In this document: one piece after another, positions 27,210-36,924 of the stretch
Layout: each line of letters opens with the position of its first letter
How positions within the stretch are numbered: position 1 is the stretch's first letter
Notes under the pieces: generated by a model
The model's database searches: none
Told to the model about the DNA's origin: nothing
Seen by the model: the letters and a program-made list of their open reading frames with translations, nothing else
Assembly (NCBI RefSeq): GCF_016653295.1
Contig: NZ_NHSF01000020.1
Coordinates: 1 to 64,000 of the forward strand
Direction: 5' to 3'
DNA length: 64,000 nt
From: Halochromatium salexigens
Lineage (GTDB): Bacteria; Pseudomonadota; Gammaproteobacteria; Chromatiales; Chromatiaceae
Position numbers and translations under genes: made by a program

Positions 27210-28649
27210 TTAGAGATGCGCGCGGCTATCGATCTTGTCGTTGGACAGATCCTGGAGGACGCTGCGGATGATCTCGCGCACGCGCTGTTCTTGGGCGCAG
27301 TCCTTGCCCTTGCGGGCGGCGGCGAAGAATTTGGCCAGCGCTTTGTGGTCCTCGCCGGCGAGGGCCTCGGTGAAGCCCTGCTGGACTTTCGCAGTCTGAT
27401 CGGGCACGCGGTTGGGGGCGCTCTCATCGGCGGCCTGGCGACCATGCGCCCAATTCATCGCGCGCGCGCAATAGAGGATGCTGCGATCGAGCAGGATGAA
27501 CGGGAAGCGCGGGTTGCTGACCGGCCCGAGCGTGAAGCGCTCGACACCGAGCGTGCGCTGGATGTCGAGCTTGGCCAGTTGCGAGGTGCCGAGCACGCCG
27601 AGCACGCTGCCGAGGCCAGCACCGATCAGGGTGCCGGCGCCGAATGAGAGGCCGCCGACGCCGAGGTCGATGGCACCACCGGTAGCCGCGCCGGCGGCGG
27701 CGCTGGCGAGTACTGTCTGGTGGCGATTGAGACCCAGGCGGCGCTCGACCTCATCGGAGAACAGATCCTTGACCAGCAAGGAGCTTGGCGAGACGTTCCA
27801 GACATGGTGTTTGAAATGCTCGCGGATTTCTGCCTGGGTCTTTTGCTCAAGCTTGCGGAGCCCTTCCTGCAGGTTTTCAGTCAAGTGCTGACGGATCTTT
27901 TCGCGATCCCGATCGGAATCCAGCTCATTCGCTTTGACGATCTTGACCACCTTGAAGGTCAACGCCTCGCGCAGCAGTTCCAGGAGACTGGTGACGCTTT
28001 GTTCGATGCGCCGCTGCCAATCGCGCTCGAAGGCGCGCACGGTCTCGTCCAGCATCGGCTCCCAGCGCTGATCGATGGCCTTGAGGGCGTTGAGCAGGGC
28101 GATCCGTTCGGCATAGGTCGCACGGTGGGCATTGAACGCGCGCACCGAATTGAACGACTTATTCAACGCATCCTGCCAAGCTGCGAGGTATTTGTCGTTG
28201 GCGGAGAGGTTGTTGAAGATGGCCATGCGTGGCCGGCCGGTAAGGCGCAGCAACTCCATCTCAGTGCGGTCCTTTTCCTTGATCCGCTTGGAGCCGTCGA
28301 CCACCAGGATGATGCCGGCACCTTCGGCGATGGGTTTCAGCAGCGCGCAGTCGTGACTGTAGAGGTGATCGTGCCGATGGGCCTCAAGGAAGGCGCGCGC
28401 TAGATCGGTACCGCCGGGATGGCGTTGAAACCACTCGAGAATGTCGGTGGGATTTTGGAAACCTGGGGTATCAATGAAGCGCAACACGGTCTTGCCATCG
28501 ATCTCGACCGGATATTGATCGGAGCGCGTCGTGGTACCGGCGCGCTTGTCGATGGCGATGCGGTCGTTTTCGGTCAGCGTCGCGACTACGGACGACTTGC
28601 CGGCATTGGGATGGCCAACGATGGCGAGTGTCGGAACCTGGGTTTCCAT
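27210..28649 (-). CDS. GTPase with DUF3482 domain
   Basis: About 479 residues. An N-terminal TRAFAC GTPase domain is visible: G1 IVGHPNAGKSSV, G2 region GTTTRSDQYP and G3 RFIDTPGF. The C-terminal part is the DUF3482 region, including a Gly/Ala-rich membrane-active stretch (ASAAAGAATGGAIDLGVGGL). The start ATG overlaps the stop of the DUF2868 gene (TGATG). Pairing of DUF2868 and DUF3482 proteins is a recurring arrangement in proteobacteria; its function is unknown to me. It may act at the inner membrane as a GTP-switched partner of the membrane protein upstream. Confidence 0.85.
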   Translation of the reverse strand: METQVPTLAIVGHPNAGKSSVVATLTENDRIAIDKRAGTTTRSDQYPVEIDGKTVLRFIDTPGFQNPTDILEWFQRHPGGTDLARAFLEAHRHDHLYSHDCALLKPIAEGAGIILVVDGSKRIKEKDRTEMELLRLTGRPRMAIFNNLSANDKYLAAWQDALNKSFNSVRAFNAHRATYAERIALLNALKAIDQRWEPMLDETVRAFERDWQRRIEQSVTSLLELLREALTFKVVKIVKANELDSDRDREKIRQHLTENLQEGLRKLEQKTQAEIREHFKHHVWNVSPSSLLVKDLFSDEVERRLGLNRHQTVLASAAAGAATGGAIDLGVGGLSFGAGTLIGAGLGSVLGVLGTSQLAKLDIQRTLGVERFTLGPVSNPRFPFILLDRSILYCARAMNWAHGRQAADESAPNRVPDQTAKVQQGFTEALAGEDHKALAKFFAAARKGKDCAQEQRVREIIRSVLQDLSNDKIDSRAHL

Positions 28650-30559
28650 CAAGATGCCTCGTCATCAGGGGGGGCAAGCATGATCAAGCGCAGATAAGGG
28701 TCGCCCATCTGCTCGATCTTGCGCTGCCAATCGGCGAAATCAAAACCGCTTAATGGCGGTAGCGGATCATCCCTGTCGTCGTCGGGATCCCCGGTCAGCG
28801 CCAGCAGCACCTGGGCCTGGTTGCCAGCAGCGGAACGGACCGCGCGCAGGAGACGTAGATTCTCGGTAATCGGTGGCTGGGAGCCGTCTTGGATAAGGGC
28901 GATCCGCGCCGGTGGCGCGCTCCAGGTTGCGTGACGGATCATCTCGATTGCTTGCTCGGTCATGGCCCGTCCGCCGCCATAGGTGGCCGCGGCCGCGACT
29001 CGCCAGCCCGTTTGGTCGCGCAGTAGCTGTTGCAGGCGAGCGTGGTCCTGCTCCTCGAGCATGTCGGCGACGTCGATATGCAGCAGCAGGAGGCAGGCAT
29101 CGGCCTCTACCGAGATACGTTCTGATGAGGCCGCGGATGGCGGAAGCTGGGCAATGAGCGGGGTTGGTTGTCCGGCCGCAGTGGCCGGTTCAGGCGAGGC
29201 CTGGCGCGCGCTTGGTTGGTCGGCTCCCGGTGCTGGTGCTGGGGGGCTCGCGGGCGCTGCCAACTCCTCCTTGGGAGCGGGCGTCGAGGCTTCAGGCGCG
29301 ACGGGTGTCTTTGGCGGCCGCGGAGCCGAGGTTGGCCGGGTCAGTGGCTTGAGCGGCGCGGGGATCGGCATCTCCGGTCCCGCGCCTGTGTGTATCGTGC
29401 GAATCTCGATACTTGGCGTGATCATGCGTGCATAGGGTGCCTGCGCGCTTTGGTGCGTGAACGGCAAGGTCGCGAGGGCTCGCCGCTGCTTGAAGGCCGA
29501 GAGACCGAGCAGCGCGACCCGCGGCAGCAGGCCATAGGTGAAGACGGCTAGCACCAGGAACCAACGCCAAGAGCGCAGTTGATCGGCATTGAGGACGTAG
29601 AGTGGGTCCTTGAGGCTGATGCGCGTCCCGGCGATCTCTTGCAGCGTCGGTACGCCGACGCCCTCGCCGAACAGCCAGCTCCAAGGCAGCGCGATCAGGC
29701 GTGCGAGATGCTGGACGGTCTCGGCGCTGATATTCATCGCCGACCCCCAGCCGAAACCGAGGTCGGCGAACCAGATCATGGCGATGGTCATGAGGATGGC
29801 GCCGATGTTGAAGCCAATGCCGAAGACCTGGGCCGGCACGAGCATCGGGAGATAGCTCGCGGGGCCGTAGAGGGCATAGTTGGCCTGCAACAGCCCCTGC
29901 TTGGCCTTGGTCCGCTCGCGCAGCTCAGGGGCGACATGGGTGATTCGCTGCTTTTGAATCCAACGCGCCGCGCGCGAGAACAGCGGCCGCAGGACTTGCC
30001 CAAGCAATGAGAGATCTTGGGTGGCGCCCTTGATTATTTTCGAGCGGCGCCCGTACCAGAGCCCGATCGTGGTGCCGACCAGGATCAGCTGGAGTAGCAC
30101 CAGCCAAAATAGGTACCAGGAGACATTGACCGGGTGGTCACCCTCATAATGCAGCAGGGTTGAGGCAGCGCCGAGGCCAACGGCGAAACCAATCACTCCC
30201 ATCGCGGTAGAGACGAGGCGTTGCGCACGAGCGAAGGCCTGGCCGGGAAGCAGCTCGGCGAGTCCGGGGTCTTCTTGCTTGCGGCGCAGTTCGAGCCACC
30301 AGCGCAGCGCGCGATTGCGATGCTTGCTGCTATGGGCGTCGGCCTCGCCGATGATCGGTGCGATCTGGTCTTTGTAGAGGTGGCGGTCACGCTCGGCCAG
30401 GTATTTCCGCTGCGCCGGTTGCTCGTGCAGCAGGCGCTCGTCTTCGTCGACGTAATAGTCGAAGTCGATAAGGTCTGGAACCTGCCAACGCAGTGTATCA
30501 GCCCTGTGACCGCGAGCGCCTTTGAGGATTGGCGCTAGACGCCGAAGAGGGGAATCCAT
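28649..30559 (-). CDS. DUF2868 membrane protein
   Basis: 636 residues. Several hydrophobic helices (residues about 110-180 and 240-340) follow a soluble N-terminal part; a Pro/Ala-rich linker near 420-490 leads to a C-terminal cytoplasmic domain containing LLLLHIDVADMLEE. I recognise the family as DUF2868 from its pairing with DUF3482 and its length and layout. No enzymatic motif is visible. It shares one nucleotide with the GTPase start, so they are co-translated and probably work as a unit. Confidence 0.75.
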   Translation of the reverse strand: MDSPLRRLAPILKGARGHRADTLRWQVPDLIDFDYYVDEDERLLHEQPAQRKYLAERDRHLYKDQIAPIIGEADAHSSKHRNRALRWWLELRRKQEDPGLAELLPGQAFARAQRLVSTAMGVIGFAVGLGAASTLLHYEGDHPVNVSWYLFWLVLLQLILVGTTIGLWYGRRSKIIKGATQDLSLLGQVLRPLFSRAARWIQKQRITHVAPELRERTKAKQGLLQANYALYGPASYLPMLVPAQVFGIGFNIGAILMTIAMIWFADLGFGWGSAMNISAETVQHLARLIALPWSWLFGEGVGVPTLQEIAGTRISLKDPLYVLNADQLRSWRWFLVLAVFTYGLLPRVALLGLSAFKQRRALATLPFTHQSAQAPYARMITPSIEIRTIHTGAGPEMPIPAPLKPLTRPTSAPRPPKTPVAPEASTPAPKEELAAPASPPAPAPGADQPSARQASPEPATAAGQPTPLIAQLPPSAASSERISVEADACLLLLHIDVADMLEEQDHARLQQLLRDQTGWRVAAAATYGGGRAMTEQAIEMIRHATWSAPPARIALIQDGSQPPITENLRLLRAVRSAAGNQAQVLLALTGDPDDDRDDPLPPLSGFDFADWQRKIEQMGDPYLRLIMLAPPDDEAS

Positions 30560-30778
30560 GGAGAGTTAAGCTGTGCGATAGCTGGTGAACGTGCCTGCCC
30601 GGATGGCTCAAAAAACAGCGGCTGTTGCACTAGTGGGTGCTGTGAGCGCCTGATGCTGGCTGCAAGGTATACCGCGCATGGCCTCATGATCAAGGGCCCA
30701 CGCTTGGGTTGACATACAGCAAGCCTCGCCTGTGATGGGTGCATGCTTCGCTGGCGCGAAAAAATTCGGCTGCTATAC

Positions 30779-30796
30779 TGTCAGGAATGATTGACA
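30779..30796. promoter_or_regulatory. PpsR/CrtJ-type site near crtI start
   Basis: TGT-N12-ACA, the consensus for the photosynthesis repressor PpsR/CrtJ. It lies directly after a TATACT -10 box at 30774-30779 and overlaps the TTG start candidate at 30791. A single site of such a simple pattern can occur by chance. Confidence 0.4.
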
Positions 30797-32356
30797 TCAG
30801 CCCGAGTTGACACTTTGACCATTGACCCCCCCCCGGCTGGCACCATAGCAGCGCGCACGCTCGATGCCGCGAAAAAACCAAAAGCCGTCATCATCGGTAG
30901 CGGTTTTGGCGGGCTTGCTGCGGCGATTCGCCTCGGTTACCGCGGCTACCAGGTGAGCGTCGTCGAGAAACTCGACGCCCCGGGCGGGCGGGCCTATGTG
31001 CACGAGATCGATGGTTTCACCTTCGACGCCGGTCCGACCATCATCACCGCGCCCTTTCTGCTCGACGAACTCTGGGAGATGTGTGGACGCCGCTTCAGGG
31101 ACGAGATCGATCTGCGCCCGATGGACCCCTTCTATCGCATCCGCTTCGATGATGGCGCGGTCTTCGACACCAATGGCGATGCCGAGGCCATGCGCGCGCA
31201 GGTCGAGCGCTTCGCACCGGACGATGTCGCCGGCTACGAGCGGTTCATAAAAGCCAGCGAGGAGATCTTCCAGGTCGGCTTCGTCGAACTCGGCCATGTG
31301 CCGTTCACGCAGTGGCAAGAGATGGCGCGTATCGTGCCGAAGATGGTCAAGCTGCGCAGCTATCGCAGCGTCTACGCGATGGTCTCGCAGTACGTCAAGG
31401 ACGAGCGGCTGCGCGTCGCGCTCTCGTTCCATCCGCTGCTGATCGGTGGCAACCCGTTCACGGTCACCTCCATCTACACGCTGATCTCGTATCTCGAGCG
31501 CCATTGGGGCGTGCACTCGGCGATCGGTGGCACCGGTGCCATCGTCAATGGCCTGGTCGATCTGATCCGGGGCCAGGGCGGTGAGCTGCGCCTGAACGCC
31601 GAGGTGACCGAGATCACCGTCGAGAACGGCAAGGCGACCGGCGTCAAACTCAAGGACGGCGAGTCCATCGGCGCCGATATCGTCGTCTCCAACGCCGATG
31701 TCGCTTGGACCTACAAGCATCTGCTGCCAGGCGTCACGCGCAAACACTGGACCGATCCCAAGCTCGACAAGGCGCGCTACTCCAACGGCCTGTTCGTCTG
31801 GTACTTCGGCACCAAGCGCCGCTACGAGGAGGTCAAGCATCACAGCATCCTGCTCGGGCCGCGTTACAAAGGGCTGCTGCAGGATATCTTCGATCGCAAG
31901 GTGCTCGCGGACGATTTCAGCCTCTATCTGCACCGCCCGACGGCGACCGATCCCGCGCTCGCGCCCGAGGGCTGCGATACCTTCTATGTGCTCGCCCCGG
32001 TGCCGCATCTGGACGCGGAGATCGACTGGGCCGAGCGCGCCGAGCCTTATCGGCGCGCCATCTCGGCCTACCTGTCCGACACCCTGCTGCCTGACCTCGA
32101 GGAGCAGCTCGCGGTGTCCTTGATCACCACGCCTAAGGACTTCGAGCAGCGCCTCTGCTCGGTCAAGGGTGCTGGGTTTAGCCTGGAGCCGGTTCTCATG
32201 CAAAGCGCTTGGTTCCGGCCCCACAATAAAAGCGAAGAGGTCGAGCACCTCTACATGGTCGGCGCTGGCACCCACCCCGGAGCGGGTGTGCCTGGCGTCA
32301 TCTCGACAGCGCGTGTACTGGATACGGTGGTCCCCGATGCCTCTGTTTTTGCGTGA
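30791..32356 (+). CDS. crtI: Phytoene desaturase CrtI
   Basis: Converts phytoene to lycopene or neurosporene in carotenoid synthesis. About 521 residues if TTG at 30791 is used. The FAD-binding dinucleotide fold IIGSGFGGLAAAIRL starts near residue 34 and is followed by VVEKLDAPGGRAYV. The C-terminal CrtI signature is MVGAGTHPGAGVPGVISTARV. There is no in-frame ATG before the fold, so the start is TTG at 30791 or 30815. A run of nine C (30826-30834) lies in the N-terminal extension. crtB begins inside its last 20 bases. Confidence 0.95.
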   Translation: MTSARVDTLTIDPPPAGTIAARTLDAAKKPKAVIIGSGFGGLAAAIRLGYRGYQVSVVEKLDAPGGRAYVHEIDGFTFDAGPTIITAPFLLDELWEMCGRRFRDEIDLRPMDPFYRIRFDDGAVFDTNGDAEAMRAQVERFAPDDVAGYERFIKASEEIFQVGFVELGHVPFTQWQEMARIVPKMVKLRSYRSVYAMVSQYVKDERLRVALSFHPLLIGGNPFTVTSIYTLISYLERHWGVHSAIGGTGAIVNGLVDLIRGQGGELRLNAEVTEITVENGKATGVKLKDGESIGADIVVSNADVAWTYKHLLPGVTRKHWTDPKLDKARYSNGLFVWYFGTKRRYEEVKHHSILLGPRYKGLLQDIFDRKVLADDFSLYLHRPTATDPALAPEGCDTFYVLAPVPHLDAEIDWAERAEPYRRAISAYLSDTLLPDLEEQLAVSLITTPKDFEQRLCSVKGAGFSLEPVLMQSAWFRPHNKSEEVEHLYMVGAGTHPGAGVPGVISTARVLDTVVPDASVFA

Positions 32357-33440
32357 AACCAATCCCTCGGATGCGACGGACCTAGCTGCCTGTCGGCAGC
32401 TGCTGAGCAACGGCTCAAAGTCGTTCTTCGCCGCATCCTTCTTTCTGCCTAAGATGATCCGTGATCCAGCCGCCGCGCTTTATGCGTTCTGCCGCGTTGC
32501 CGACGATGCGATCGACGAGCAGCGTGATCAGCAGGCGGCGCTCGCCGAGCTGCGCGAGCGACTCGATCGGGTCTATCAGGGTCGGCCGCGACCGCTGGCC
32601 CCGGATCGCGCCTTCGCGGCGACGGTCGAGCGCTTCGAGATACCGCGCGCACTGCCAGAGGCTTTGCTCGAGGGCTTCGAGTGGGATGCCGACGGGCGCA
32701 GCTATGAGACCATCGAGGGTGTGCTCGATTACTCCGCGCGCGTCGCCGCCGTCGTCGGCGCCATGATGACCGTGATCATGGGCGTACGCGCGCCGCATGT
32801 GTTGGCACGCGCCTGTGATCTCGGCACCGCCATGCAGTTGACTAATATCTGCCGCGATGTGGGCGAAGATGCCCGCAACGGTCGCGTCTATCTGCCCAAG
32901 GCCTGGCTGCGCGAGGAAGGCCTGGACGTCGAGGCCTGGTTGGCGCACCCGACCTATAACGAGGCCGTCGGCGCCGTCATCAAGCGCGTGCTGGACATGT
33001 CCGAGGCGATCTATCAGCGTGCCGAATCCGGCATTGCCAAGCTGCCAGTGGCTTGCCGTCCCGGGATCTATGCCGCTCGCCTGCTCTACGCCGAGATCGG
33101 CCGCGAAGTGGCTCGCAATGGCTACGATTCCGTCACCACACGCGCGGTCGTTGCGCCGGGACGCAAGGTGACATTATTAAGTCGAGCCGTGGCTGCAACG
33201 CCATTTCCGGGTCGTCGCTGCGCCGATCCAGCATTGCCCGAGAATCAGTTCTTGGTCAGCGCGGCCGCGGCGAAGGCTGGACCGGCGAGATCTCGGTCTG
33301 CTGTGCTGCGGTCTGATCAAGTTACAGGCCAGCACCTAACGGAGCAGCAAACTCCGCAGTCGGTCGGCGAGAAATTGGTCTGGGTCCTGGATCTGTTCGC
33401 GACCTTGGACGAGCGTCAACGCACGGCATCCCTGGGCTGA
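32337..33440 (+). CDS. crtB: Phytoene synthase CrtB
   Basis: Joins two geranylgeranyl diphosphates into phytoene, the first step of carotenoid synthesis. 367 residues. Asp-rich motifs are ADDAIDE and NICRDVGEDARNGRVYLP, which bind Mg-diphosphate. The ATG at 32337 overlaps the crtI stop by 20 bp, so expression is coupled. The last 90 residues or so beyond the fold are low-complexity and variable. Confidence 0.95.
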   Translation: MPLFLRETNPSDATDLAACRQLLSNGSKSFFAASFFLPKMIRDPAAALYAFCRVADDAIDEQRDQQAALAELRERLDRVYQGRPRPLAPDRAFAATVERFEIPRALPEALLEGFEWDADGRSYETIEGVLDYSARVAAVVGAMMTVIMGVRAPHVLARACDLGTAMQLTNICRDVGEDARNGRVYLPKAWLREEGLDVEAWLAHPTYNEAVGAVIKRVLDMSEAIYQRAESGIAKLPVACRPGIYAARLLYAEIGREVARNGYDSVTTRAVVAPGRKVTLLSRAVAATPFPGRRCADPALPENQFLVSAAAAKAGPARSRSAVLRSDQVTGQHLTEQQTPQSVGEKLVWVLDLFATLDERQRTASLG

Positions 33441-33500
33441 GCCCTCACATTGCATGCCTGGAACTGCTGAACCGCGGATATCCAACATGGGAGGCGATTC

Positions 33501-33854
33501 ATGAGCTTCTACATCGGCATCCTGGCGCTGGTGCTGGGCGCCTTCTACTTCTGGCGCAGCGCGCGGCATCGGACATTGGTGATCAGCGCCCGTGAACGGG
33601 CCGAGGCCAATGGCGGCTTGCCTGAGATCGATTCGTTCTGGACCTCGATGGGCCTGTCATTCATGCCCTTCTTCCTGTTCTATGGTGCCTTTACGTCGCT
33701 GCTGCTGATTGGCGGCTACTTCCTGACCGATCTCAAGCAGTATCTGTCGTTGTTCGATCTGTTTGGACTCCTGACGCTGATCGTTGCCTATACCGGCTGG
33801 ATTCTGATTCGGACCCTTTACAATAAGTTAGGGCTGGATTTATCGGGCAGCTAG
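33501..33854 (+). CDS. Small membrane protein of unknown function
   Basis: 117 residues with three hydrophobic segments (about 1-18, 52-78, 84-104). It has GGGAGGC before the ATG and follows crtB by 60 bp, so it may be co-transcribed with the carotenoid genes. No family recognised. Its stop overlaps the stop of convergent lpxH by 4 bases. Confidence 0.7.
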   Translation: MSFYIGILALVLGAFYFWRSARHRTLVISARERAEANGGLPEIDSFWTSMGLSFMPFFLFYGAFTSLLLIGGYFLTDLKQYLSLFDLFGLLTLIVAYTGWILIRTLYNKLGLDLSGS

Positions 33855-34645
33855 TGTTTATTCTGGCTATGCTCGGGCCGTTCGGCGGCACTGCCGACCC
33901 AGGGCTCGCGATGCCAGCTACCCGCACGATATACCAGCGCTTCTCCACGCGTCTCTTGCCAGTCCGCGAGTACATGCCTCATGGCGGGCTGTCCATCGAG
34001 GTTAAACGCGTGGTCCCCTGGCCGGTGGGTATGACCATGGATCAGCCGGCGGACAGCATGGCGCTGCATCCGCAGGCTGATCGCGCTCCTGTTCACGTCC
34101 ATGATCTCGGCCGATTTGCCCGTCATCGCTTCGCTGCTGCGTTGTCGATAATCCGCGGCGATGCGGCGGCGCTTCTGTAGCGGCGACCAGAGAAACAGGC
34201 GCTGGACTAGCGGGTTGCGCACTCGCCGGCGAAAGCGCTGGTAGGCAATGTCGTCGCTGCAGAGGAGATCGCCGTGCATCAACAGGATCGGCTCGCCGCC
34301 GAGCTGGATGCGGCATGGGTCGCGGACGAGATCACAGCCCGTCGCCCGCGCGAAGCGGCGGCCGATGAGGAAGTCGCGATTGCCATGCATGAGTGCGCAG
34401 CGCGTGCCCTGGCGCGTCAGCCACTGCAAGGCGATGCGCACCTCGGGGAGCGAATCGTCGTCATCGCCGATCCAGGCGTCGAAGAGATCACCAAGGATGT
34501 AGAGCTGACGCGCGCCAGCGGCGCGGTGCTCGAGGAAGCTGACGAAAAGCTCGGTCAGTGCCGGCCGCTGCGGCGAGAGATGCAGATCGGCGATGAACAG
34601 GGTCTCGCCCGGGCGCGGCGACTCAACATGGCGATGCCGCATCAT
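33851..34645 (-). CDS. lpxH: UDP-2,3-diacylglucosamine diphosphatase LpxH
   Basis: About 264 residues, metallophosphoesterase of lipid A synthesis that hydrolyses UDP-2,3-diacylglucosamine to lipid X and UMP. Metal-binding motifs are IADLHLS, GDLFDAWIGDDDD, MHGNRDFLIG, MHGDLLCSDD and HGHTHRP. ATG 34645 is preferred; a GTG at 34690 is also in frame. It follows ppiB in the same leftward pair, as in many gammaproteobacteria. Confidence 0.95.
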   Translation of the reverse strand: MMRHRHVESPRPGETLFIADLHLSPQRPALTELFVSFLEHRAAGARQLYILGDLFDAWIGDDDDSLPEVRIALQWLTRQGTRCALMHGNRDFLIGRRFARATGCDLVRDPCRIQLGGEPILLMHGDLLCSDDIAYQRFRRRVRNPLVQRLFLWSPLQKRRRIAADYRQRSSEAMTGKSAEIMDVNRSAISLRMQRHAVRRLIHGHTHRPGDHAFNLDGQPAMRHVLADWQETRGEALVYRAGSWHREPWVGSAAERPEHSQNKH

Positions 34646-34698
34646 GGTCCACTCAGTGCCTCGGCACGGCTGCTGCGTGGCCTCTTGCACGGCCGGGG

Positions 34699-35187
34699 TT
34701 AGTCGAGGATCTCGGCCTTCTCGATGATGACATCCTCGACGGGAACGTCTTGATGACCTTGGCGGCCGCCGGTCTTGATCTCCTTGATGGCATTGACGAC
34801 GTCCATGCCCTCGGTCACCTTGCCGAAGGCGCAGTAGCCCCAGCCATCCTGTCCGGGGTGGTCGAGGAAGCTGTTATCGGCCACATTGATGAAGAACTGC
34901 GACGAGGCCGAATGCGGGTCGTTGGTGCGGGCCATGGCGATGGTGCCGACCTTGTTCTTGAGCCCATTGTTGGCCTCGTTCTCGATCGGGGGGCGTGTCG
35001 CTTTGGGCGCGAAGTTGACGTCCATGCCGCCACCTTGAATCATGAAGCCATTGATAACGCGGTGGAACAGGGTGCCATCGTAGTGGCCGTCGCGCACGTA
35101 CTGCTCAAAGTTCGCGGCCGTGGTCGGGGCGTTCTCGTGATCGAGCTCGAGCAAGATGTCGCCGTGATTGGTCTTGAGTTTAATCAT
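34699..35187 (-). CDS. ppiB: Peptidyl-prolyl cis-trans isomerase, cyclophilin type
   Basis: 162 residues, cytoplasmic cyclophilin B type (no signal peptide). Active-site signature [13 protein letters not shown] and [14 protein letters not shown]. The start [16 protein letters not shown] follows GGAGAA. It helps folding by isomerising Xaa-Pro bonds. Upstream of lpxH and divergent from cysS. Confidence 0.95.
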   Translation of the reverse strand: MIKLKTNHGDILLELDHENAPTTAANFEQYVRDGHYDGTLFHRVINGFMIQGGGMDVNFAPKATRPPIENEANNGLKNKVGTIAMARTNDPHSASSQFFINVADNSFLDHPGQDGWGYCAFGKVTEGMDVVNAIKEIKTGGRQGHQDVPVEDVIIEKAEILD

Positions 35188-35339
35188 TAAGGATTCTCCA
35201 TGGTTTCGGGGCCAGCTTATCAAAACTGGCCGCGAGATTCGCCCGTTCGCACATTCAGGGTATCCACCGACGCCGCGGTTTGGTAGACCTGACCCCTTTG
35301 TTAGCATCGATTACTCAGTCGCTTGGGATCACTCCTCTC

Positions 35340-36866
35340 ATGTTACACATCCACAATAGCCTGACCCGCCGCAAAGCACCCTTTCAGCCGATCGAGCCCG
35401 GCAAGGTCCGCATGTATGTCTGCGGCATGACGGTCTACGACTATTGTCATCTCGGCCATGCGCGGGTGTTGGTGGTCTTCGATGTGATCTACCGCTGGCT
35501 GATGCGCAGCGGCTATGAGGTGACCTATGTGCGCAATATCACCGATATCGACGATAAGATTCTGGCCCGTGCTGTCGAAAGCGATGAACCCTTCACGGCC
35601 CTGACCGAGCGTTTCATCGGCGCCATGCACGAGGACGCGGCGGCGCTCGGTGTCCTGCCGCCTAATGATGAGCCGCGCGCCACTGCCCATCTCGACGAGA
35701 TCATCGCGATGATCGAGCGTCTGATCGAAAATGGGCATGCCTACGTCGCCGCGAATGGCGATGTCTACTATGCCGTCGCAAGCTTCCCGGGCTATGGACG
35801 CCTGTCCGGCAAGGACCCCAGGGATCTGCGTGCTGGGGCTCGGGTCGATGTCGAGGATGCCAAGCAGGATCCGCTCGACTTCGCGCTCTGGAAGGCCGCA
35901 AAACCGGGTGAGCCGGCCTGGGCAGCGCCCTGGGGCGCGGGACGACCGGGCTGGCACATCGAATGCTCGGCGATGTCGACTTGCCGGCTCGGCAATCATT
36001 TCGACATCCATGGTGGCGGAGCCGATCTGCAGTTCCCGCACCATGAGAACGAGATCGCCCAGTCCGAGGGGGCGACCGGTGAGCCCTTCGTCAACGTCTG
36101 GATCCATAATGGCTTTGTGCGCATCAACGACGAGAAGATGTCCAAATCACTGGGCAACTTCTTCACCGTGCGCGAGATCCTGGCGCGCTACCAGGCCGAG
36201 GAGATCCGTTATTTTATCCTGACCAGTCATTATCGCAGCCCGCTCAATTATGATGATAGTCAGCTCGATGGCGCGCGAGCGGCGCTCACGCGCCTGTACA
36301 CGGCGTTGCGCGGCTTGCCGGCTGTCGAGGAGCCCGATGGTGAGCCCATCTGGGAGCCAGCCGAGGAAGCAGCCGGGGCGGTGGCTGGAGATGCGGTGGC
36401 TGGAGGCACGGTTGATGGGATGCATCGAGTGCCTGCAGGGGCGGCTGAGGGGGCGCCTCGGTGGGCAACTGCAGCGGCACCTGGGAGCGAGCAGGCGCGC
36501 GCGCGTTTCGCCGCCGCCATGAATGACGATTTCAACACCCCCGAGGCGCTCGCGGTGCTGTTCGATCTTGCGCGCGAGATCAACCGTGTGCGCGATGCTG
36601 ATCCACGGGCCGCGGCCGCGCTCGCTGCCGAACTGCGCCAACTCGCCGCTGTGCTTGGACTTTTGGAACAGGATGCGGAGGCTTATCTGCGCGGTGACAG
36701 CACGGAGGGGCCGGGTGATGCGGAGATCGAGGCGCTGATCGCGGCGCGTGCCGAGGCTCGTTGGGCGCGCGACTTCGCCGAAGCCGATCGCATCCGCGAC
36801 CAGCTCCAGGCGGCCGGGATTCAACTTGAAGATGGCGCCGGCGGCACCTCCTGGCGCCGCATATAG
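35340..36866 (+). CDS. cysS: Cysteinyl-tRNA synthetase
   Basis: 508 residues. It has the zinc/HIGH region [18 protein letters not shown], the [10 protein letters not shown] segment with Cys, the [10 protein letters not shown] motif and the KMSKS loop EKMSKSLGN. It charges tRNA-Cys. It is longer than usual (about 460) because of an Ala/Gly/Pro-rich insertion at about residues 327-383, between catalytic and anticodon-binding parts. ATG 35340 gives the family N-terminus; the Shine-Dalgarno is weak. Confidence 0.96.
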   Translation: MLHIHNSLTRRKAPFQPIEPGKVRMYVCGMTVYDYCHLGHARVLVVFDVIYRWLMRSGYEVTYVRNITDIDDKILARAVESDEPFTALTERFIGAMHEDAAALGVLPPNDEPRATAHLDEIIAMIERLIENGHAYVAANGDVYYAVASFPGYGRLSGKDPRDLRAGARVDVEDAKQDPLDFALWKAAKPGEPAWAAPWGAGRPGWHIECSAMSTCRLGNHFDIHGGGADLQFPHHENEIAQSEGATGEPFVNVWIHNGFVRINDEKMSKSLGNFFTVREILARYQAEEIRYFILTSHYRSPLNYDDSQLDGARAALTRLYTALRGLPAVEEPDGEPIWEPAEEAAGAVAGDAVAGGTVDGMHRVPAGAAEGAPRWATAAAPGSEQARARFAAAMNDDFNTPEALAVLFDLAREINRVRDADPRAAAALAAELRQLAAVLGLLEQDAEAYLRGDSTEGPGDAEIEALIAARAEARWARDFAEADRIRDQLQAAGIQLEDGAGGTSWRRI

Positions 36867-36924
36867 CACAAGTGTCCAGCCACAGGCGAGACGTCGGCAT
36901 TGGTCCCGCTACATCGCGGCCTGC

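Noticed and set aside
24852-27647. 931-codon forward open frame
   Set aside because: It is the complement of mrpA, which has clear family motifs and membrane helices. The translated sequence is rich in Gln/Arg/His/Asp repeats, typical of an antisense frame in GC-rich DNA.
30797-32410. 537-codon reverse open frame opposite crtI
   Set aside because: crtI has FAD-binding and signature motifs on the forward strand; this is its shadow.
35280-35340. Riboswitch or T-box leader before cysS
   Set aside because: The leader is short, with no specifier loop, antiterminator or T-box-like sequence; cysS in this group is usually unregulated in that way.
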